A stretch of 64,000 nucleotides of DNA from Auanema rhodensis (GCA_964057225.1 OZ059895.1:22454688-22518687), one strand, 5' to 3'. Shown: positions 13,001-27,900, counted from the first letter of the stretch. Notes: generated from the sequence alone by a model not told the origin. Translations and numbers: made by a program.

Positions 13001-15211
13001 TTGATATTGATGCATGGTAACCATGACTTTGAAATTTACGTGAACTTTAATTTATGCTTATTAAGTGTACACGTGATGTGCACTTGGTATGTAACTCGCT
13101 TCACGTGAAAGATAAAGGGATGCGGTTTTCAAAATTAGATTCTCCATGTCCATATCAGTCTAAAAACAAATTTTTGTTGATATTGGTGGATGGTAACCAT
13201 GACTTTGTAATTTACGTGAACTTTAATTTATGCTAATTAAGTGTACACATGATGTGCGCTTGGTATGTAACTCGCTTCACGTGAAAGATAAAGAGATGCG
13301 GTTTTCAAAATTAGATTCCTCATGTCCATACTAGTCTAAAAACGAATTTTTATTGATATTGATGCATGGTAACCATGACTTTGAAATTTACGTGAACTTT
13401 AATTTATGCTTATTAAGTGTACACGTGATGTGCACTTGGTATGTAACTCGCTTCACGTGAAAGATAAAGAGATGCGGTTTTCAAAATTAGATTCCTCATG
13501 TCCATATTAGTCTAAAAACGAATTTTTATTGATATTGATGCATGGTAACCATGACTTTGAAATTTACGTGAACTTTAATTTATGCTTATTAAGTGTACAC
13601 ATGATGTGCGCTTGGTATGTAACTCGCTTCACGTGAAAGATAAAGAGATGCGGTTTTCAAAATTAGATTCCTCATGTCCATATTAGTCTAAAAACGAATT
13701 TTTATTGATATTGATGCATGGTAACCATGACTTTGAAATTTACGTGAACTTTAATTTATGCTTATTAAGTGTACACGTGATGTGCACTTGGTATGTAACT
13801 TGCTTCACGTGAAAGATAAAGGGATGCGGTTTCCAAAATTAGATTCCCCATGTCCATATTAGTCTAAAAACGAATTTTTATTGATATTGATGCATGGTAA
13901 CCATGACTTTGAAATTTACGTGAACTTTAATTTATGCTTATTAAGTGTACACGTGATGTGCACTTGGTATGTAACTTGCTTCACGTGAAAGATAAAGGGA
14001 TGCGGTTTTCAAAATTAGATTCTCCATGTCCATATTAGTCTAAAAACAAATTTTTGTTGATATTGGTGCATGGCAACCATGACTTTAAAATTTACGTGAA
14101 CTTTAATTTATGCTAATTAAGTGTACACATGATGTGCACTTGGTATGTAACTCGCTTCACGTCAAAGATAAAGAGATGCGGTTTTCAAAATTAGATTCCC
14201 CATGTCCATATTAGTCTAAAAACAAATTTTTATTAATATTGGTGCATGGTAACCATGACTTTGAAATTTACGTGAACTTTAATTTATGCTAATTAAGTGT
14301 ACACATGATGTGCGCTTGGTATGTAACTCGCTTCACGTGAAAGATAAAGAGATGCGGTTTTCAAAATTAGATTCCTCATGTCCATACTAGTCTAAAAACG
14401 AATTTTTATTGATATTGATGCATGGTAACCATGACTTTGAAATTCACGTGAACTTTAATTTATGCTTATTAAGTGTACACGTGATGTGCACTTGGTATGT
14501 AACTCGCTTCACGTGAAAGATAAAGGGATGCGGTTTTCAAAATTAGATTCTCCATGTCCATATCAGTCTAAAAACAAATTTTTGTTGATATTGGTGGATG
14601 GTAACCATGACTTTGTAATTTACGTGAACTTTAATTTATGCTAATTAAGTGTACACATGATGTGCGCTTGGTATGTAACTCGCTTCACGTGAAAGATAAA
14701 GAGATGCGGTTTTCAAAATTAGATTCCTCATGTCCATAATAGTCTAAAAACGAATTTTTATTGATATTGATGCATGGTAACCATGACTTTGAAATTTACG
14801 TGAACTTTAATTTATGCTTATTAAGTGTACACGTGATGTGCACTTGGTATGTAACTCGCTTCACGTGAAAGATAAAGAGATGCGGTTTTCAAAATTAGAT
14901 TCCTCATGTCCATATTAGTCTAAAAACGAATTTTTATTGATATTGATGCATGGTAACCATGACTTTGAAATTTACGTGAACTTTAATTTATGCTTATTAA
15001 GTGTACACATGATGTGCGCTTGGTATGTAACTCGCTTCACGTGAAAGATAAAGAGATGCGGTTTTCAAAATTAGATTCCTCATGTCCATATTAGTCTAAA
15101 AACGAATTTTTATTGATATTGATGCATGGTAACCATGACTTTGAAATTTACGTGAACTTTAATTTATGCTTATTAAGTGTACACGTGATGTGCACTTGGT
15201 ATGTAACTTGC
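10046..15211. repeat. 17-monomer (2992-bp) repeat with 8-monomer sub-period
   Basis: Bases about 10046-12219 match 13038-15211 at an offset of exactly 2992 bp (17 x 176). Shared private marks are tatcagtc, gggatgcggtttcc (10841/13833), aattcacgtg (11453/14445) and cataatag (11743/14735). Within the unit the block carrying tatcagtc recurs after 1408 bp (8 monomers), as in 10062 to 11470 and 13054 to 14462. The block is almost pure T44, acgaattttt, gatgcatgg-type monomers, unlike the array right of 25 kb. Short open frames inside it are by-products of the monomer sequence and not genes. Confidence 0.85.
11743..12799. repeat. 3-monomer insertion inside the 17-monomer unit
   Basis: The private cataatag variant occurs twice here, at 11743 and 12271, 528 bp apart. 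It occurs only once (14735) in the second copy of the larger block. Distances to the next ggtttcc mark are 506 bp from 12271 and also 506 bp from 14735. So either the left copy gained three monomers or the right copy lost three after the larger duplication. Confidence 0.75.
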
Positions 15212-15359
15212 TTCACGTGAAAGATAAAGGGATGCGGTTTCCAAAATTAGATTCCCCATGTCCATATTAGTCTAAAAACGAATTTTTATTGATATTGATG
15301 CATGGTAACCATGACTTTGAAATTTACGTGAACTTTAATTTATGCTTATTAAGTGTACA

Positions 15360-18300
15360 CGTGATGTGCACTTGGTATGTAACTTGCTTCACGTGAAAGA
15401 TAAAGGGATGCGGTTTTCAAAATTAGATTCCCCATGTCCATATTAGTCTAAAAACAAATTTTTGTTGATATTGGTGGATGGTAACCATGACTTTGTAATT
15501 TACGTGAACTTTAATTTATGCTAATTAAGTGTACACATGATGTGCACTTGGTATGTAACTCGCTTCACGTCAAAGGTAAAGAGATGCGGTTTTCAAAATT
15601 AGATTCCCCATGTCCATATTATTCTAAAAACAAATTTTTATTAATATTGGTGCATGGTAACCATGACTTTGAAATTTACGTGAACTTTAATTTATGCTAA
15701 TTAAGTGTACACATGATGTGCGCTTGGTATGTAACTCGCTTCACGTGAAAGATAAAGAGATGCGGTTTTCAAAATTAGATTCCTCACGTCCATACTAGTC
15801 TAAAAACGAATTTTTATTGATATTGATGCATGGTAACCATGACTTTGAAATTTACGTGAACTTTAATTTATGCTTATTAAGTGTACACGTGATGTGCACT
15901 TGGTATGTAACTTGCTTCACGTGAAAGATAAAGGGATGCGGTTTTCAAAATTAGATTCCCCATGTCCATATTAGTCTAAAAACAAATTTTTGTTGATATT
16001 GGTGGATGGTAACCATGACTTTGTAATTTACGTGAACTTTAATTTATGGTAATTAAGTGTACACGTGATGTGCACTTGGTATGTAACTCGCTTCACGTGA
16101 AAGATAAAGAGATGCGGTTTTCAAAATTAGATTCCTCATGTCCATATTAGTCTAAAAACGAATTTTTATTGATATTGATGCATGGTAACCATGACTTTGA
16201 AATTTACGTGAACTTTAATTTATGCTTATTAAGTGTACACATGATGTGCGCTTGGTATGTAACTCGCTTCACGTGAAAGATAAAGAGATGCGGTTTTCAA
16301 AATTAGATTCCCCATGTCCATATTAGTCTAAAAACAAATTTTTGTTGATATTGGTGGATGGTAACCATGACTTTGAAATTTACGTGAACTTTAATTTATG
16401 CTAATTAAGTGTACACGTGATGTGCACTCGGTATGTAACTCGCTTCACGTGAAATATGAAGAGATGCGGTTTTCAAAATTAGATTCCCCATGTCCATATT
16501 AGTCTAAAAACAAATTTTTATTGATATTGGTGCATGGCAACCATGACTTTAAAATTTACGTGAACTTTAATTTATGCTAATTAAGTGTACACATGATGTG
16601 CACTTGGTATGTAACTCGCTTCACGTCAAAGATAAAGAGCTGCGGTTTTCAAAATTAGATTCCCCATGTCCATATTAGTCTAAAAACAAATTTTTATTAA
16701 TATTGGTGCTTGGTAACCATGACTTTGAAATTTACGTGAACTTTAATTTATGCTAATTAAGTGAACACATGATGTGCACTTGGTATGTAACTCGCTTCAC
16801 GTGAAAGATAGAGAGATGCGGTTTTCAAAATAGATTCCCCATGTCCATATTAGTCTAAAAACGAATTTTTATTGATATTGATTCATGGTAACCATGACTT
16901 TGAAAATTACGTGAACTTTAATTTATGCTTATTAAGTGTACACGTGATGTGCACTTGGTATGTAACTCGCTTCACGTCAAAGATAAAGGGATGCGGTTTT
17001 CAAAATTAGATTCCCCATGTCCATATTAGTCTAAAAACAAATTTTTATTAATATTGGTGCATGGTAACCATGACTTTGAAATTTACGTGAACTTTAATTT
17101 ATGCTTATTAAGTGTACACGTGATGTGCACTTGGTATGTAACTCGCTTCACGTCAAAGATAAAGGGATGCGGTTTTCAAAATTAGATTCCCCATGTCCAT
17201 ATTAGTCTAAAAACAAATTTTTATTAATATTGGTGCATGGTAACCATGACTTTGAAATTTACGTGAACTTTAATTTATGCTAATTAAGTGAACACATGAT
17301 GTGCACTTGGTATGTAACTCGCTTCACGTGAAAGATAGAGAGATGCGGTTTTCAAAATAAATTCCCCATGTCCATATTAGTCTAAAAACGAATTTTTATT
17401 GATATTGATTCATGGTAACCATGACTTTGAAAATTACGTGAACTTTAATTTATGCTTATTAAGTGTACACGTGATGTGCACTTGGTATGTAACTCGCTTC
17501 ACGTGAAAGATAAAGGGATGCGGTTTTCAAAATTAGATTCCCCATGTCTATATTAGTCTAAAAACAAATTTTTGTTGATATTGGTGGATGGTAACCATGA
17601 CTTTGTAATTTACGTGAACTTTAATTTATGCTAATTAAGTGTACACGTGATGTGCACTTGGTATGTAACTCGCTTCACGTGAAAGATAAAGAGATGCGGT
17701 TTTCAAAATTAGATTCCTCATGTCCATATTAGTCTAAAAACGAATTTTTATTGATATTGATGCATGGTAACCATGACTTTGAAATTTACGTGAACTTTAA
17801 TTTATGCTTATTAAGTGTACACATGATGTGCGCTTGGTATGTAACTCGCTTCACGTGAAAGATAAAGAGATGCGGTTTTCAAAATTAGATTCCCCATGTC
17901 CATATTAGTCTAAAAACAAATTTTTGTTGATATTGGTGGATGGTAACCATGACTTTGAAATTTACGTGAACTTTAATTTATGCTAATTAAGTGTACACGT
18001 GATGTGCACTCGGTATGTAACTCGCTTCACGTGAAATATGAAAAGATGCGGTTTTCAAAATTAGATTCCCCATGTCCATATTAGTCTAAAAACAAATTTT
18101 TATTGATATTGGTGCATGGCAATCATGACTTTAAAATTTACGTGAACTTTAATTTATGCTAATTAAGTGAACACATGATGTGCACTTGGTATGTAACTCG
18201 CTTCACGTGAAAGATAAAGAGATGCGGTTTTCAAAATTAGATTCCCCATGTCCATATTAGTCTAAAAACAAATTTTTATTGATATTGGTGCATGGCAATC

Positions 18301-18959
18301 ATGACTTTAAAATTTACGTGAACTTTAATTTATGCTAATTAAGTGTACACATGATGTGCACTTGGTATGTAACTCGCTTCACGTCAAAGATAAAGAGATG
18401 CGGTTTTCAAAATTAGATTCCCCATGTCCATATTAGTCTAAAAACAAATTTTTATTAATATTGGTGCTTGGTAACCATGACTTTGAAATTTACGTGAACT
18501 TTAATTTATGCTAATTAAGTGAACACATGATGTGCACTTGGTATGTAACTCGCTTCACGTGAAAGATAGAGAGATGCGGTTTTCAAAATAGATTCCCCAT
18601 GTCCATATTAGTCTAAAAACGAATTTTTATTGATATTGATTCATGGTAACCATGACTTTGAAAATTACGTGAACTTTAATTTATGCTTATTAAGTGTACA
18701 CGTGATGTGCACTTGGTATGTAACTCGCTTCACGTCAAAGATAAAGGGATGCGGTTTTCAAAATTAGATTCCCCATGTCCATATTAGTCTAAAAACAAAT
18801 TTTTATGAATATTGGTGCATGGTAACCATGACTTTGAAATTTACGTGAACTTTAATTTATGCTAATTAAGTGTACACATGATGTGCACTTGGTATGTAAC
18901 TCGCTTCACGTCAAAGATAAAGAGATGCGGTTTTCAAAATTAGATTCCCCATCGCTATA
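15360..18959. repeat. Mosaic segment holding an older copy of 20.3-22.0 kb
   Basis: Between about 16.1 and 18.0 kb the marks gagctgcgg (16640), a 175-bp monomer (near 16830), gaaaattacg and caaaataaattcccc (near 17356) appear in the same order as in the 18.96-24.94 kb duplication (20861, 21050, 21402). The offset is 24 monomers before 16.9 kb and 23 after 17.3 kb, which shows one extra monomer on this side. A private tatggtaatt change lies near 16048. The last kilobase (from about 18.2 kb) resembles 28.2-29.3 kb at an offset of 10026 bp. Confidence 0.7.
16916..17267. repeat. Single-monomer tandem duplication
   Basis: Two successive units both carry T44, G58, gtcaaag with agggatg, and attaatattggtgcatgg. 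The homologous stretch near 21.1-21.3 kb has only one such unit between the same flanking marks. This is the smallest possible step of array growth and matches the change in offset from 24 to 23 monomers. Confidence 0.75.
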
Positions 18960-21900
18960 TTAGTCTAAAAACAAATTTTTGTTGATATTGGTGGATGGTA
19001 ACCATGACTTTGAAATTTACGTGAACTTTAATTTATGCTAATTAAGTGTACACATGATGTGCGCTTGGTATGTAACTTGCTTCACGTGAAAGATAAAGGG
19101 ATGCGGTTTTCAAAATTAGATTCCCCATGTCCATATTAGTCTAAAAACAAATTTTTGTTGATATTGGTGCATGGCAACCATGACTTTAAAATTTACGTGA
19201 ACTTTAATTTATGCTAATTAAGTGTACACATGATGTGCACTTGGTATGTAATACGCTTCACGTGAAAGATAAAGAGATGCGGTTTTCAAAATTAGATTCC
19301 CCATTTCCATATTAGTCTAAAAACAATATTTTATTGATATTGGTGCATGGCAACCATGACTTTAAAATTTACGTGAACTTTAATTTATGCTAATTAAGTG
19401 TACACATGATGTGCACTTGGTATGTAACTCGCTTCACGTCAAAGATAAAGAGATGCGGTTTTCAAAATTAGATTTCCCATGTCCATATTAGTCTAAAAAC
19501 AAATTTTTGTTGATATTGGTGGATGGTAACCATGACTTTGAAATTTACGTGAACTTTAATTTATGCTAATTAAGTGTACACATGATGTGCGCTTGGTATG
19601 TAACTTGCTTCACGTGAAAGATAAAGGGATGCGGTTTTCAAAATTAGATTCCCCATGTCCATATTAGTCTAAAAACAAATTTTTGTTGATATTGGTGCAT
19701 GGCAACCATGACTTTAAAATTTACGTGAACTTTAATTTATGCTAATTAAGTGTACACATGATGTGCACTTGGTATGTAACTCGCTTCACGTGAAAGATAA
19801 AGAGATGCAGTTTTCAAAATTAGATTCCCCATGTCCATATTAGTCTAAAAACAAATTTTGGTTGATATTGGTGAATGGTAACCATGACTTTGAAATTTAC
19901 GTGAACTTTAATTTATGCTAATTAAGTGTACACATGATGTGCGCTTGGTATGTAACTCGCTTCACGTGAAAGATAAAGAGATGCGGTTTTCAAAATTAGA
20001 TTCCTCATGTCCATACTAGTCTAAAAACGAATTTTTATTGATATTGATGCATGGTAACCATGACTTTGAAATTTACGTGAACTTTAATTTATGCTTATTA
20101 AGTGTACACGTGATGTGCACTTGGTATGTAACTTGCTTCACGTGAAAGATAAAGGGATGCGGTTTTCAAAATTAGATTCCCCATGTCCATATTAGTCTAA
20201 AAACAAATTTTTGTTGATATTGGTGGATGGTAACCATGACTTTGTAATTTACGTGAACTTTAATTTATGCTAATTAAGTGTACACGTGATGTGCACTTGG
20301 TATGTAACTCGCTTCACGTGAAAGATAAAGAGATGCGGTTTTCAAAATTAGATTCCTCATGTCCATATTAGTCTAAAAACGAATTTTTATTGATATTGAT
20401 GCATGGTAACCATGACTTTGAAATTTACGTGAACTTTAATTTATGCTTATTAAGTGTACACATGATGTGCGCTTGGTATGTAACTCGCTTCAAGTGAAAG
20501 ATAAAGAGATGCGGTTTTCAAAATTAGATTCCCCATGTCCATATTAGTCTAAAAACAAATTTTTGTTGATATTGGTGGATGGTAACCATGACTTTGAAAT
20601 TTACGTGAACTTTAATTTATGCTAATTAAGTGTACACGTGATGTGCACTCGGTATGTAACTCGCTTCACGTGAAATATGAAGAGATGCGGTTTTCAAAAT
20701 TAGATTCCCCATGTCCATATTAGTCTAAAAACAAATTCTTATTGATATTGGTGCATGGCAACCATGACTTTAAAATTTACGTGAACTTTAATTTATGCTA
20801 ATTAAGTGTACACATGATGTGCACTTGGTATGTAACTCGCTTCACGTCAAAGATAAAGAGCTGCGGTTTTCAAAATTAGATTCCCCATGTCCATATTAGT
20901 CTAAAAACAAATTTTTATTAATATTGGTGCTTGGTAACCATGACTTTGAAATTTACGTGAACTTTAATTTATGCTAATTAAGTGAACACATGATGTGCAC
21001 TTGGTATGTAACTCGCTTCACGTGAAAGATAGAGAGATGCGGTTTTCAAAATAGATTCTCCATGTCCATATTAGTCTAAAAACGAATTTTTATTGATATT
21101 GATTCATGGTAACCATGACTTTGAAAATTACGTGAACTTTAATTTATGCTTATTAAGTGTACACGTGATGTGCACTTGGTATGTAACTCGCTTCACGTCA
21201 AAGATAAAGGGATGCGGTTTTCAAAATTAGATTCCCCATGTCCATATTAGTCTAAAAACAAATTTTTATTAATATTGGTGCATGGTAACCATGACTTTGA
21301 AATTTACGTGAACTTTAATTTATGCTAATTAAGTGAACACATGATGTGCACTTGGTATGTAACTCGCTTCACGTGAAAGATAGAGAGATGCGGTTTTCAA
21401 AATAAATTCCCCATGTCCATATTAGTCTAAAAACGAATTTTTGTTCATATTGATTCATGGTAACCATGACTTTGAAAATTACGTGAACTTTAATTTATGC
21501 TTATTAAGTGTACACGTGATGTGCACTTGGTATGTAACTCGCTTCACGTGAAAGATAAAGGGATGCGGTTTTCAAAATTAGATTCCCCATGTCCATATTA
21601 GTCTAAAAACAAATTTTTGTTGATATTGGTGGATTGTAACCATGACTTTGTAATTTACGTGAACTTTAATTTATGCTAATTAAGTGTACACGTGATGTGC
21701 ACTTGGTATGTAACTCGCTTCACGTGAAAGATAAAGAGATGCGGTTTTCAAAATTAGATTCCTCATGTCCATATTAGTCTAAAAACGAATTTTTATTGAT
21801 ATTGATGCATGGTAACCATGACTTTGAAATTTACGTGAACTTTAATTTATGCTTATTAAGTGTACACATGATGTGCGCTTGGTATGTAACTCGCTTCACG

Positions 21901-24900
21901 TGAAAGATAAAGAGATGCGGTTTTCAAAATTAGATTCCCCATGTCCATATTAGTCTAAAAACAAATTTTTGTTGATATTGGTGGATGGTAACCATGACTT
22001 TGAAATTTACGTGAACTTTAATTTATGCTAATTAAGTGTACACATGATGTGCGCTTGGTATGTAACTTGCTTCACGTGAAAGATAAAGGGATGCGGTTTT
22101 CAAAATTAGATTCCCCATGTCCATATTAGTCTAAAAACAAATTTTTGTTGATATTGGTGCATGGCAACCATGACTTTAAAATTTACGTGAACTTTAATTT
22201 ATGCTAATTAAGTGTACACATGATGTGCACTTGGTATGTAACTCGCTTCACGTGAAAGATAAAGAGATGCGGTTTTCAAAATTAGATTCCCCATTTCCAT
22301 ATTAGTCTAAAAACAATATTTTATTGATATTGGTGCATGGCAACCATGACTTTAAAATTTACGTGAACTTTAATTTATGCTAATTAAGTGTACACATGAT
22401 GTGCACTTGGTATGTAACTCGCTTCACGTCAAAGATAAAGAGATGCGGTTTTCAAAATTAGATTTCCCATGTCCATATTAGTCTAAAAACAAATTTTTGT
22501 TGATATTGGTGGATGGTAACCATGACTTTGAAATTTACGTGAACTTTAATTTATGCTAATTAAGTGTACACATGATGTGCGCTTGGTATGTAACTTGCTT
22601 CACGTGAAAGATAAAGGGATGCGGTTTTCAAAATTAGATTCCCCATGTCCATATTAGTCTAAAAACAAATTTTTGTTGATATTGGTGCATGGCAACCATG
22701 ACTTTAAAATTTACGTGAACTTTAATTTATGCTAATTAAGTGTACACATGATGTGCACTTGGTATGTAACTCGCTTCACGTGAAAGATAAAGAGATGCAG
22801 TTTTCAAAATTAGATTCCCCATGTCCATATTAGTCTAAAAACAAATTTTGGTTGATATTGGTGAATGGTAACCATGACTTTGAAATTTACGTGAACTTTA
22901 ATTTATGCTAATTAAGTGTACACATGATGTGCGCTTGGTATGTAACTCGCTTCACGTGAAAGATAAAGAGATGCGGTTTTCAAAATTAGATTCCTCATGT
23001 CCATACTAGTCTAAAAACGAATTTTTATTGATATTGATGCATGGTAACCATGACTTTGAAATTTACGTGAACTTTAATTTATGCTTATTAAGTGTACACG
23101 TGATGTGCACTTGGTATGTAACTTGCTTCACGTGAAAGATAAAGGGATGCGGTTTTCAAAATTAGATTCCCCATGTCCATATTAGTCTAAAAACAAATTT
23201 TTGTTGATATTGGTGGATGGTAACCATGACTTTGTAATTTACGTGAACTTTAATTTATGCTAATTAAGTGTACACGTGATGTGCACTTGGTATGTAACTC
23301 GCTTCACGTGAAAGATAAAGAGATGCGGTTTTCAAAATTAGATTCCTCATGTCCATATTAGTCTAAAAACGAATTTTTATTGATATTGATGCATGGTAAC
23401 CATGACTTTGAAATTTACGTGAACTTTAATTTATGCTTATTAAGTGTACACATGATGTGCGCTTGGTATGTAACTCGCTTCAAGTGAAAGATAAAGAGAT
23501 GCGGTTTTCAAAATTAGATTCCCCATGTCCATATTAGTCTAAAAACAAATTTTTGTTGATATTGGTGGATGGTAACCATGACTTTGAAATTTACGTGAAC
23601 TTTAATTTATGCTAATTAAGTGTACACGTGATGTGCACTCGGTATGTAACTCGCTTCACGTGAAATATGAAGAGATGCGGTTTTCAAAATTAGATTCCCC
23701 ATGTCCATATTAGTCTAAAAACAAATTCTTATTGATATTGGTGCATGGCAACCATGACTTTAAAATTTACGTGAACTTTAATTTATGCTAATTAAGTGTA
23801 CACATGATGTGCACTTGGTATGTAACTCGCTTCACGTCAAAGATAAAGAGCTGCGGTTTTCAAAATTAGATTCCCCATGTCCATATTAGTCTAAAAACAA
23901 ATTTTTATTAATATTGGTGCTTGGTAACCATGACTTTGAAATTTACGTGAACTTTAATTTATGCTAATTAAGTGAACACATGATGTGCACTTGGTATGTA
24001 ACTCGCTTCACGTGAAAGATAGAGAGATGCGGTTTTCAAAATAGATTCCCCATGTCCATATTAGTCTAAAAACGAATTTTTATTGATATTGATTCATGGT
24101 AACCATGACTTTGAAAATTACGTGAACTTTAATTTATGCTTATTAAGTGTACACGTGATGTGCACTTGGTATGTAACTCGCTTCACGTCAAAGATAAAGG
24201 GATGCGGTTTTCAAAATTAGATTCCCCATGTCCATATTAGTCTAAAAACAAATTTTTATTAATATTGGTGCATGGTAACCATGACTTTGAAATTTACGTG
24301 AACTTTAATTTATGCTAATTAAGTGAACACATGATGTGCACTTGGTATGTAACTCGCTTCACGTGAAAGATAGAGAGATGCGGTTTTCAAAATAAATTCC
24401 CCATGTCCATATTAGTCTAAAAACGAATTTTTGTTGATATTGATTCATGGTAACCATGACTTTGAAAATTACGTGAACTTTAATTTATGCTTATTAAGTG
24501 TACACGTGATGTGCACTTGGTATGTAACTCGCTTCACGTGAAAGATAAAGGGATGCGGTTTTCAAAATTAGATTCCCCATGTCCATATTAGTCTAAAAAC
24601 AAATTTTTGTTGATATTGGTGGATTGTAACCATGACTTTGTAATTTACGTGAACTTTAATTTATGCTAATTAAGTGTACACGTGATGTGCACTTGGTATG
24701 TAACTCGCTTCACGTGAAAGATAAAGAGATGCGGTTTTCAAAATTAGATTCCTCATGTCCATATTAGTCTAAAAACGAATTTTTATTGATATTGATGCAT
24801 GGTAACCATGACTTTGAAATTTACGTGAACTTTAATTTATGCTTATTAAGTGTACACATGATGTGCGCTTGGTATGTAACTCGCTTCACGTGAAAGATAA

Positions 24901-24940
24901 AGAGATGCGGTTTTCAAAATTAGATTCCCCATGTCCATAT
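18960..24940. repeat. Clean tandem duplication of a 17-monomer, 2990-bp unit
   Basis: About 18960-21950 is directly followed by a near-identical copy to about 24940. The 2990-bp offset holds at every private mark tested: agatttcccatg (near 19470), aaattttgg (near 19851), caagtgaaag (20491/23481), acaaattctt (20731/23721), gagctgcgg (20861/23851), caaaataaattcc (near 21402/24392) and ggattgtaac (21631/24621). The offset is 17 x 176 minus two deletions within the unit. I found only three differences: ataacgc-type change near 19252, attctcc near 21057 and ttgttcatatt near 21446. Copies are thus about 99.9% identical, the youngest large event in the left half. Confidence 0.9.
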
Positions 24941-27900
24941 TAGTCTAAAAACAAATTTTTGTTGATATTGGTGGATGGTAACCATGACTTTGAAATTTAC
25001 GTGAACTTTAATTTATGCTAATTAAGTGTACACGTGATGTGCACTCGGTATGTAACTCGCTTCACGTGAAATATGAAGAGATGCGGTTTTCAAAATTAGA
25101 TTCCCCATGTCCATATTAGTCTAAAAACAAATTTTTATTGATATTGGTGCATGGCAATCATGACTTTAAAATTTACGTGAACTTTAATTTATGCTAATTA
25201 AGTGTACACATGATGTGCACTTGGTATGTAACTCGCTTCACGTCAAAGATAAAGAGATGCGGTTTTCAAAATTAGATTCCCCATGTCCATATTAGTCTAA
25301 AAACAAATTTTTATTAATATTGGTGCTTGGTAACCATGACTTTGAAATTTACGTGAACTTTAATTTATGCTAATTAAGTGAACACATGATGTGCACTTGG
25401 TATGTAACTCGCTTCACGTGAAAGATAGAGAGATGCGGTTTTCAAAATAGATTCCCCATGTCCATATTAGTCTAAAAACGAATTTTTATTGATATTGATT
25501 CATGGTAACCATGACTTTGAAAATTACGTGAACTTTAATTTATGCTTATTAAGTGTACACGTGATGTGCACTTGGTATGTAACTCGCTTCACGTCAAAGA
25601 TAAAGGGATGCGGTTTTCAAAATTAGATTCCCCATGTCCATATTAGTCTAAAAACAAATTTTTGTTGATATTGGTGGATGGTAACCATGACTTTGAAATT
25701 TACGTGAACTTTAATTTATGCTAATTAAGTGTACACATGATGTGCGCTTGGTATATAACTTGCTTCACGTGAAAGATAAAGGGATGCGGTTTTCAAAATT
25801 AGATTCCCCATGTCCATATTAGTCTAAAAACAAATTTTTGTTGATATTGGTGCATGGCAACCATGACTTTAAAATTTACGTGAACTTTAATTTATGCTAA
25901 TTAAGTGTACACATGATGTGCACTTGGTATGTAACTCGCTTCACGTGAAAGATAAAGAGATGCAGTTTTCAAAATTAGATTCCCCATGTCCATATTAGTC
26001 TAATAACAAATTTTTGTTGATATTGGTGAATGGTAACCATGACTTTGAAATTTACGTGAACTTTAATTTATGCTAATTAAGTGTACACATGATGTGCGCT
26101 TGGTATGTAACTTGCTTCACGTGAAAGATAAAGGGATGCGGTTTTCAAAATTAGATTCCCCATGTCCATATTAGTCTAAAAACAAATTTTTGTTGATATT
26201 GGTGCATGGCAACCATGACTTTAAAATTTACGTGAACTTTAATTTATGCTAATTAAGTGTACACATGATGTGCACTTGGTATGTAACTCGCTTCACGTCA
26301 AAGATAAAGAGATGCGGTTTTCAAAATTAGATTCCCCATGTCCATATTAGTCTAAAAACAAATTTTTGTTGATATTGGTGGATGGTAACCATGACTTTGT
26401 AATTTACGTGAACTTTAATTTATGCTAATTAAGTGTACACATGATGTGCGCTTGGTATGTAACTCGCTTCACGTGAAAGATAAAGAGATGCGGTTTTCAA
26501 AATTAGATTCCCCATTTCCATATTAGTCTAAAAACAATATTTTATTGATATTGGTGCATGGCAACCATGACTTTAAAATTTACGTGAACTTTAATTTATG
26601 CTAATTAAGTGTACACATGATGTGCACTTGGTATGTAACTCGCTTCACGTCAAAGATAAAGAGATGCGGTTTTCAAAATTAGATTCCCCATGTCCATATT
26701 AGTCTAAAAACAAATTTTTATTAATATTGGTGCATGGTAACCATGACTTTGAAATTTACGTGAACTTTAATTTATGCTAATTAAGTGTACACATGATGTG
26801 CGCTTGGTATGTAACTCGCTTCACGTGAAAGATAAAGAGATGCGGTTTTCAAAATTAGATTCCTCATGTCCATACTAGTCTAAAAACGAATTTTTATTGA
26901 TATTGATGCATGGTAACCATGACTTTGAAATTTACGTGAACTTTAATTTATGCTTATTAAGTGTACACGTGATGTGCACTTGGTATGTAACTTGCTTCAC
27001 GTGAAAGATAAAGGGATACGGTTTTCAAAATTAGATTCCCCATGTCCATATTAGTCTAAAAACAAATTTTTGTTGATATTGGTGGATGGTAACCACGACT
27101 TTGTAATTTACGTGAACTTTAATTTCTGCTAATTAAGTGTACACGTGATGTGCACTTGGTATGTAACTTGCTTCACGTGAAAGATAAAGGGATGCGGTTT
27201 TCAAAATTAGATTCCCCATTTCCATATTAGTCTAAAAACAATATTTTATTGATATTGGTGCATGGCAACCATGACTTTAAAATTTACGTGAACTTTAATT
27301 TATGCTAATTAAGTGTACACATGATGTGCACTTGGTATGTAACTCGCTTCACGTCAAAGATAAAGAGATGCGGTTTTCAAAATTAGATTCCCCATGTCCA
27401 TATTAGTCTAAAAACAAATTTTTATTAATATTGGTGCATGGTAACCATGACTTTGAAATTTACGTGAACTTTAATTTATGCTAATTAAGTGTACACATGA
27501 AGTGCGCTTGGTATGTAACTCGCTTCACGTGAAAGATAAAGAGATGCGGTTTTCAAAATTAGATTCCTCATGTCCATACTAGTCTAAAAACGAATTTTTA
27601 TTGATATTGATGCATGGTAACCATGACTTTGAAATTTACGTGAACTTTAATTTATGCTTATTAAGTGTACACGTGATGTGCACTTGGTATGTAACTCGCT
27701 TCACGTGAAAGATAAAGGGATGCGGTTTTCAAAATTAGATTCCCCATGTCCATATTAGTCTAAAAACAAATTTTTGTTGATATTGGTGGATGGTAACCAT
27801 GACTTTGTAATTTACGTGAACTTTAATTTATGCTAATTAAGTGTACACGTGATGTGCACTTGGTATGTAACTCGCTTCACGTGAAAGATAAAGAGATGCG

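Noticed and set aside
8127-15700. Six similar 60-codon open frames starting at monomer position 39 (8127, 10062, 11470, 13054, 14462, 15518)
   Set aside because: They are just over one monomer long. They exist because 176 is not a multiple of 3, so the frame rotates, and because one base change (tatcag or tattat for tattag) removes a stop. There is no codon bias, domain, promoter or conservation beyond the satellite itself.
18960-24940. Assembly artefact as the sole cause of the near-perfect duplication
   Set aside because: A few copy-specific differences exist, and similar events of many sizes occur throughout, so real duplication is more likely. Long-read confirmation would still be decisive.
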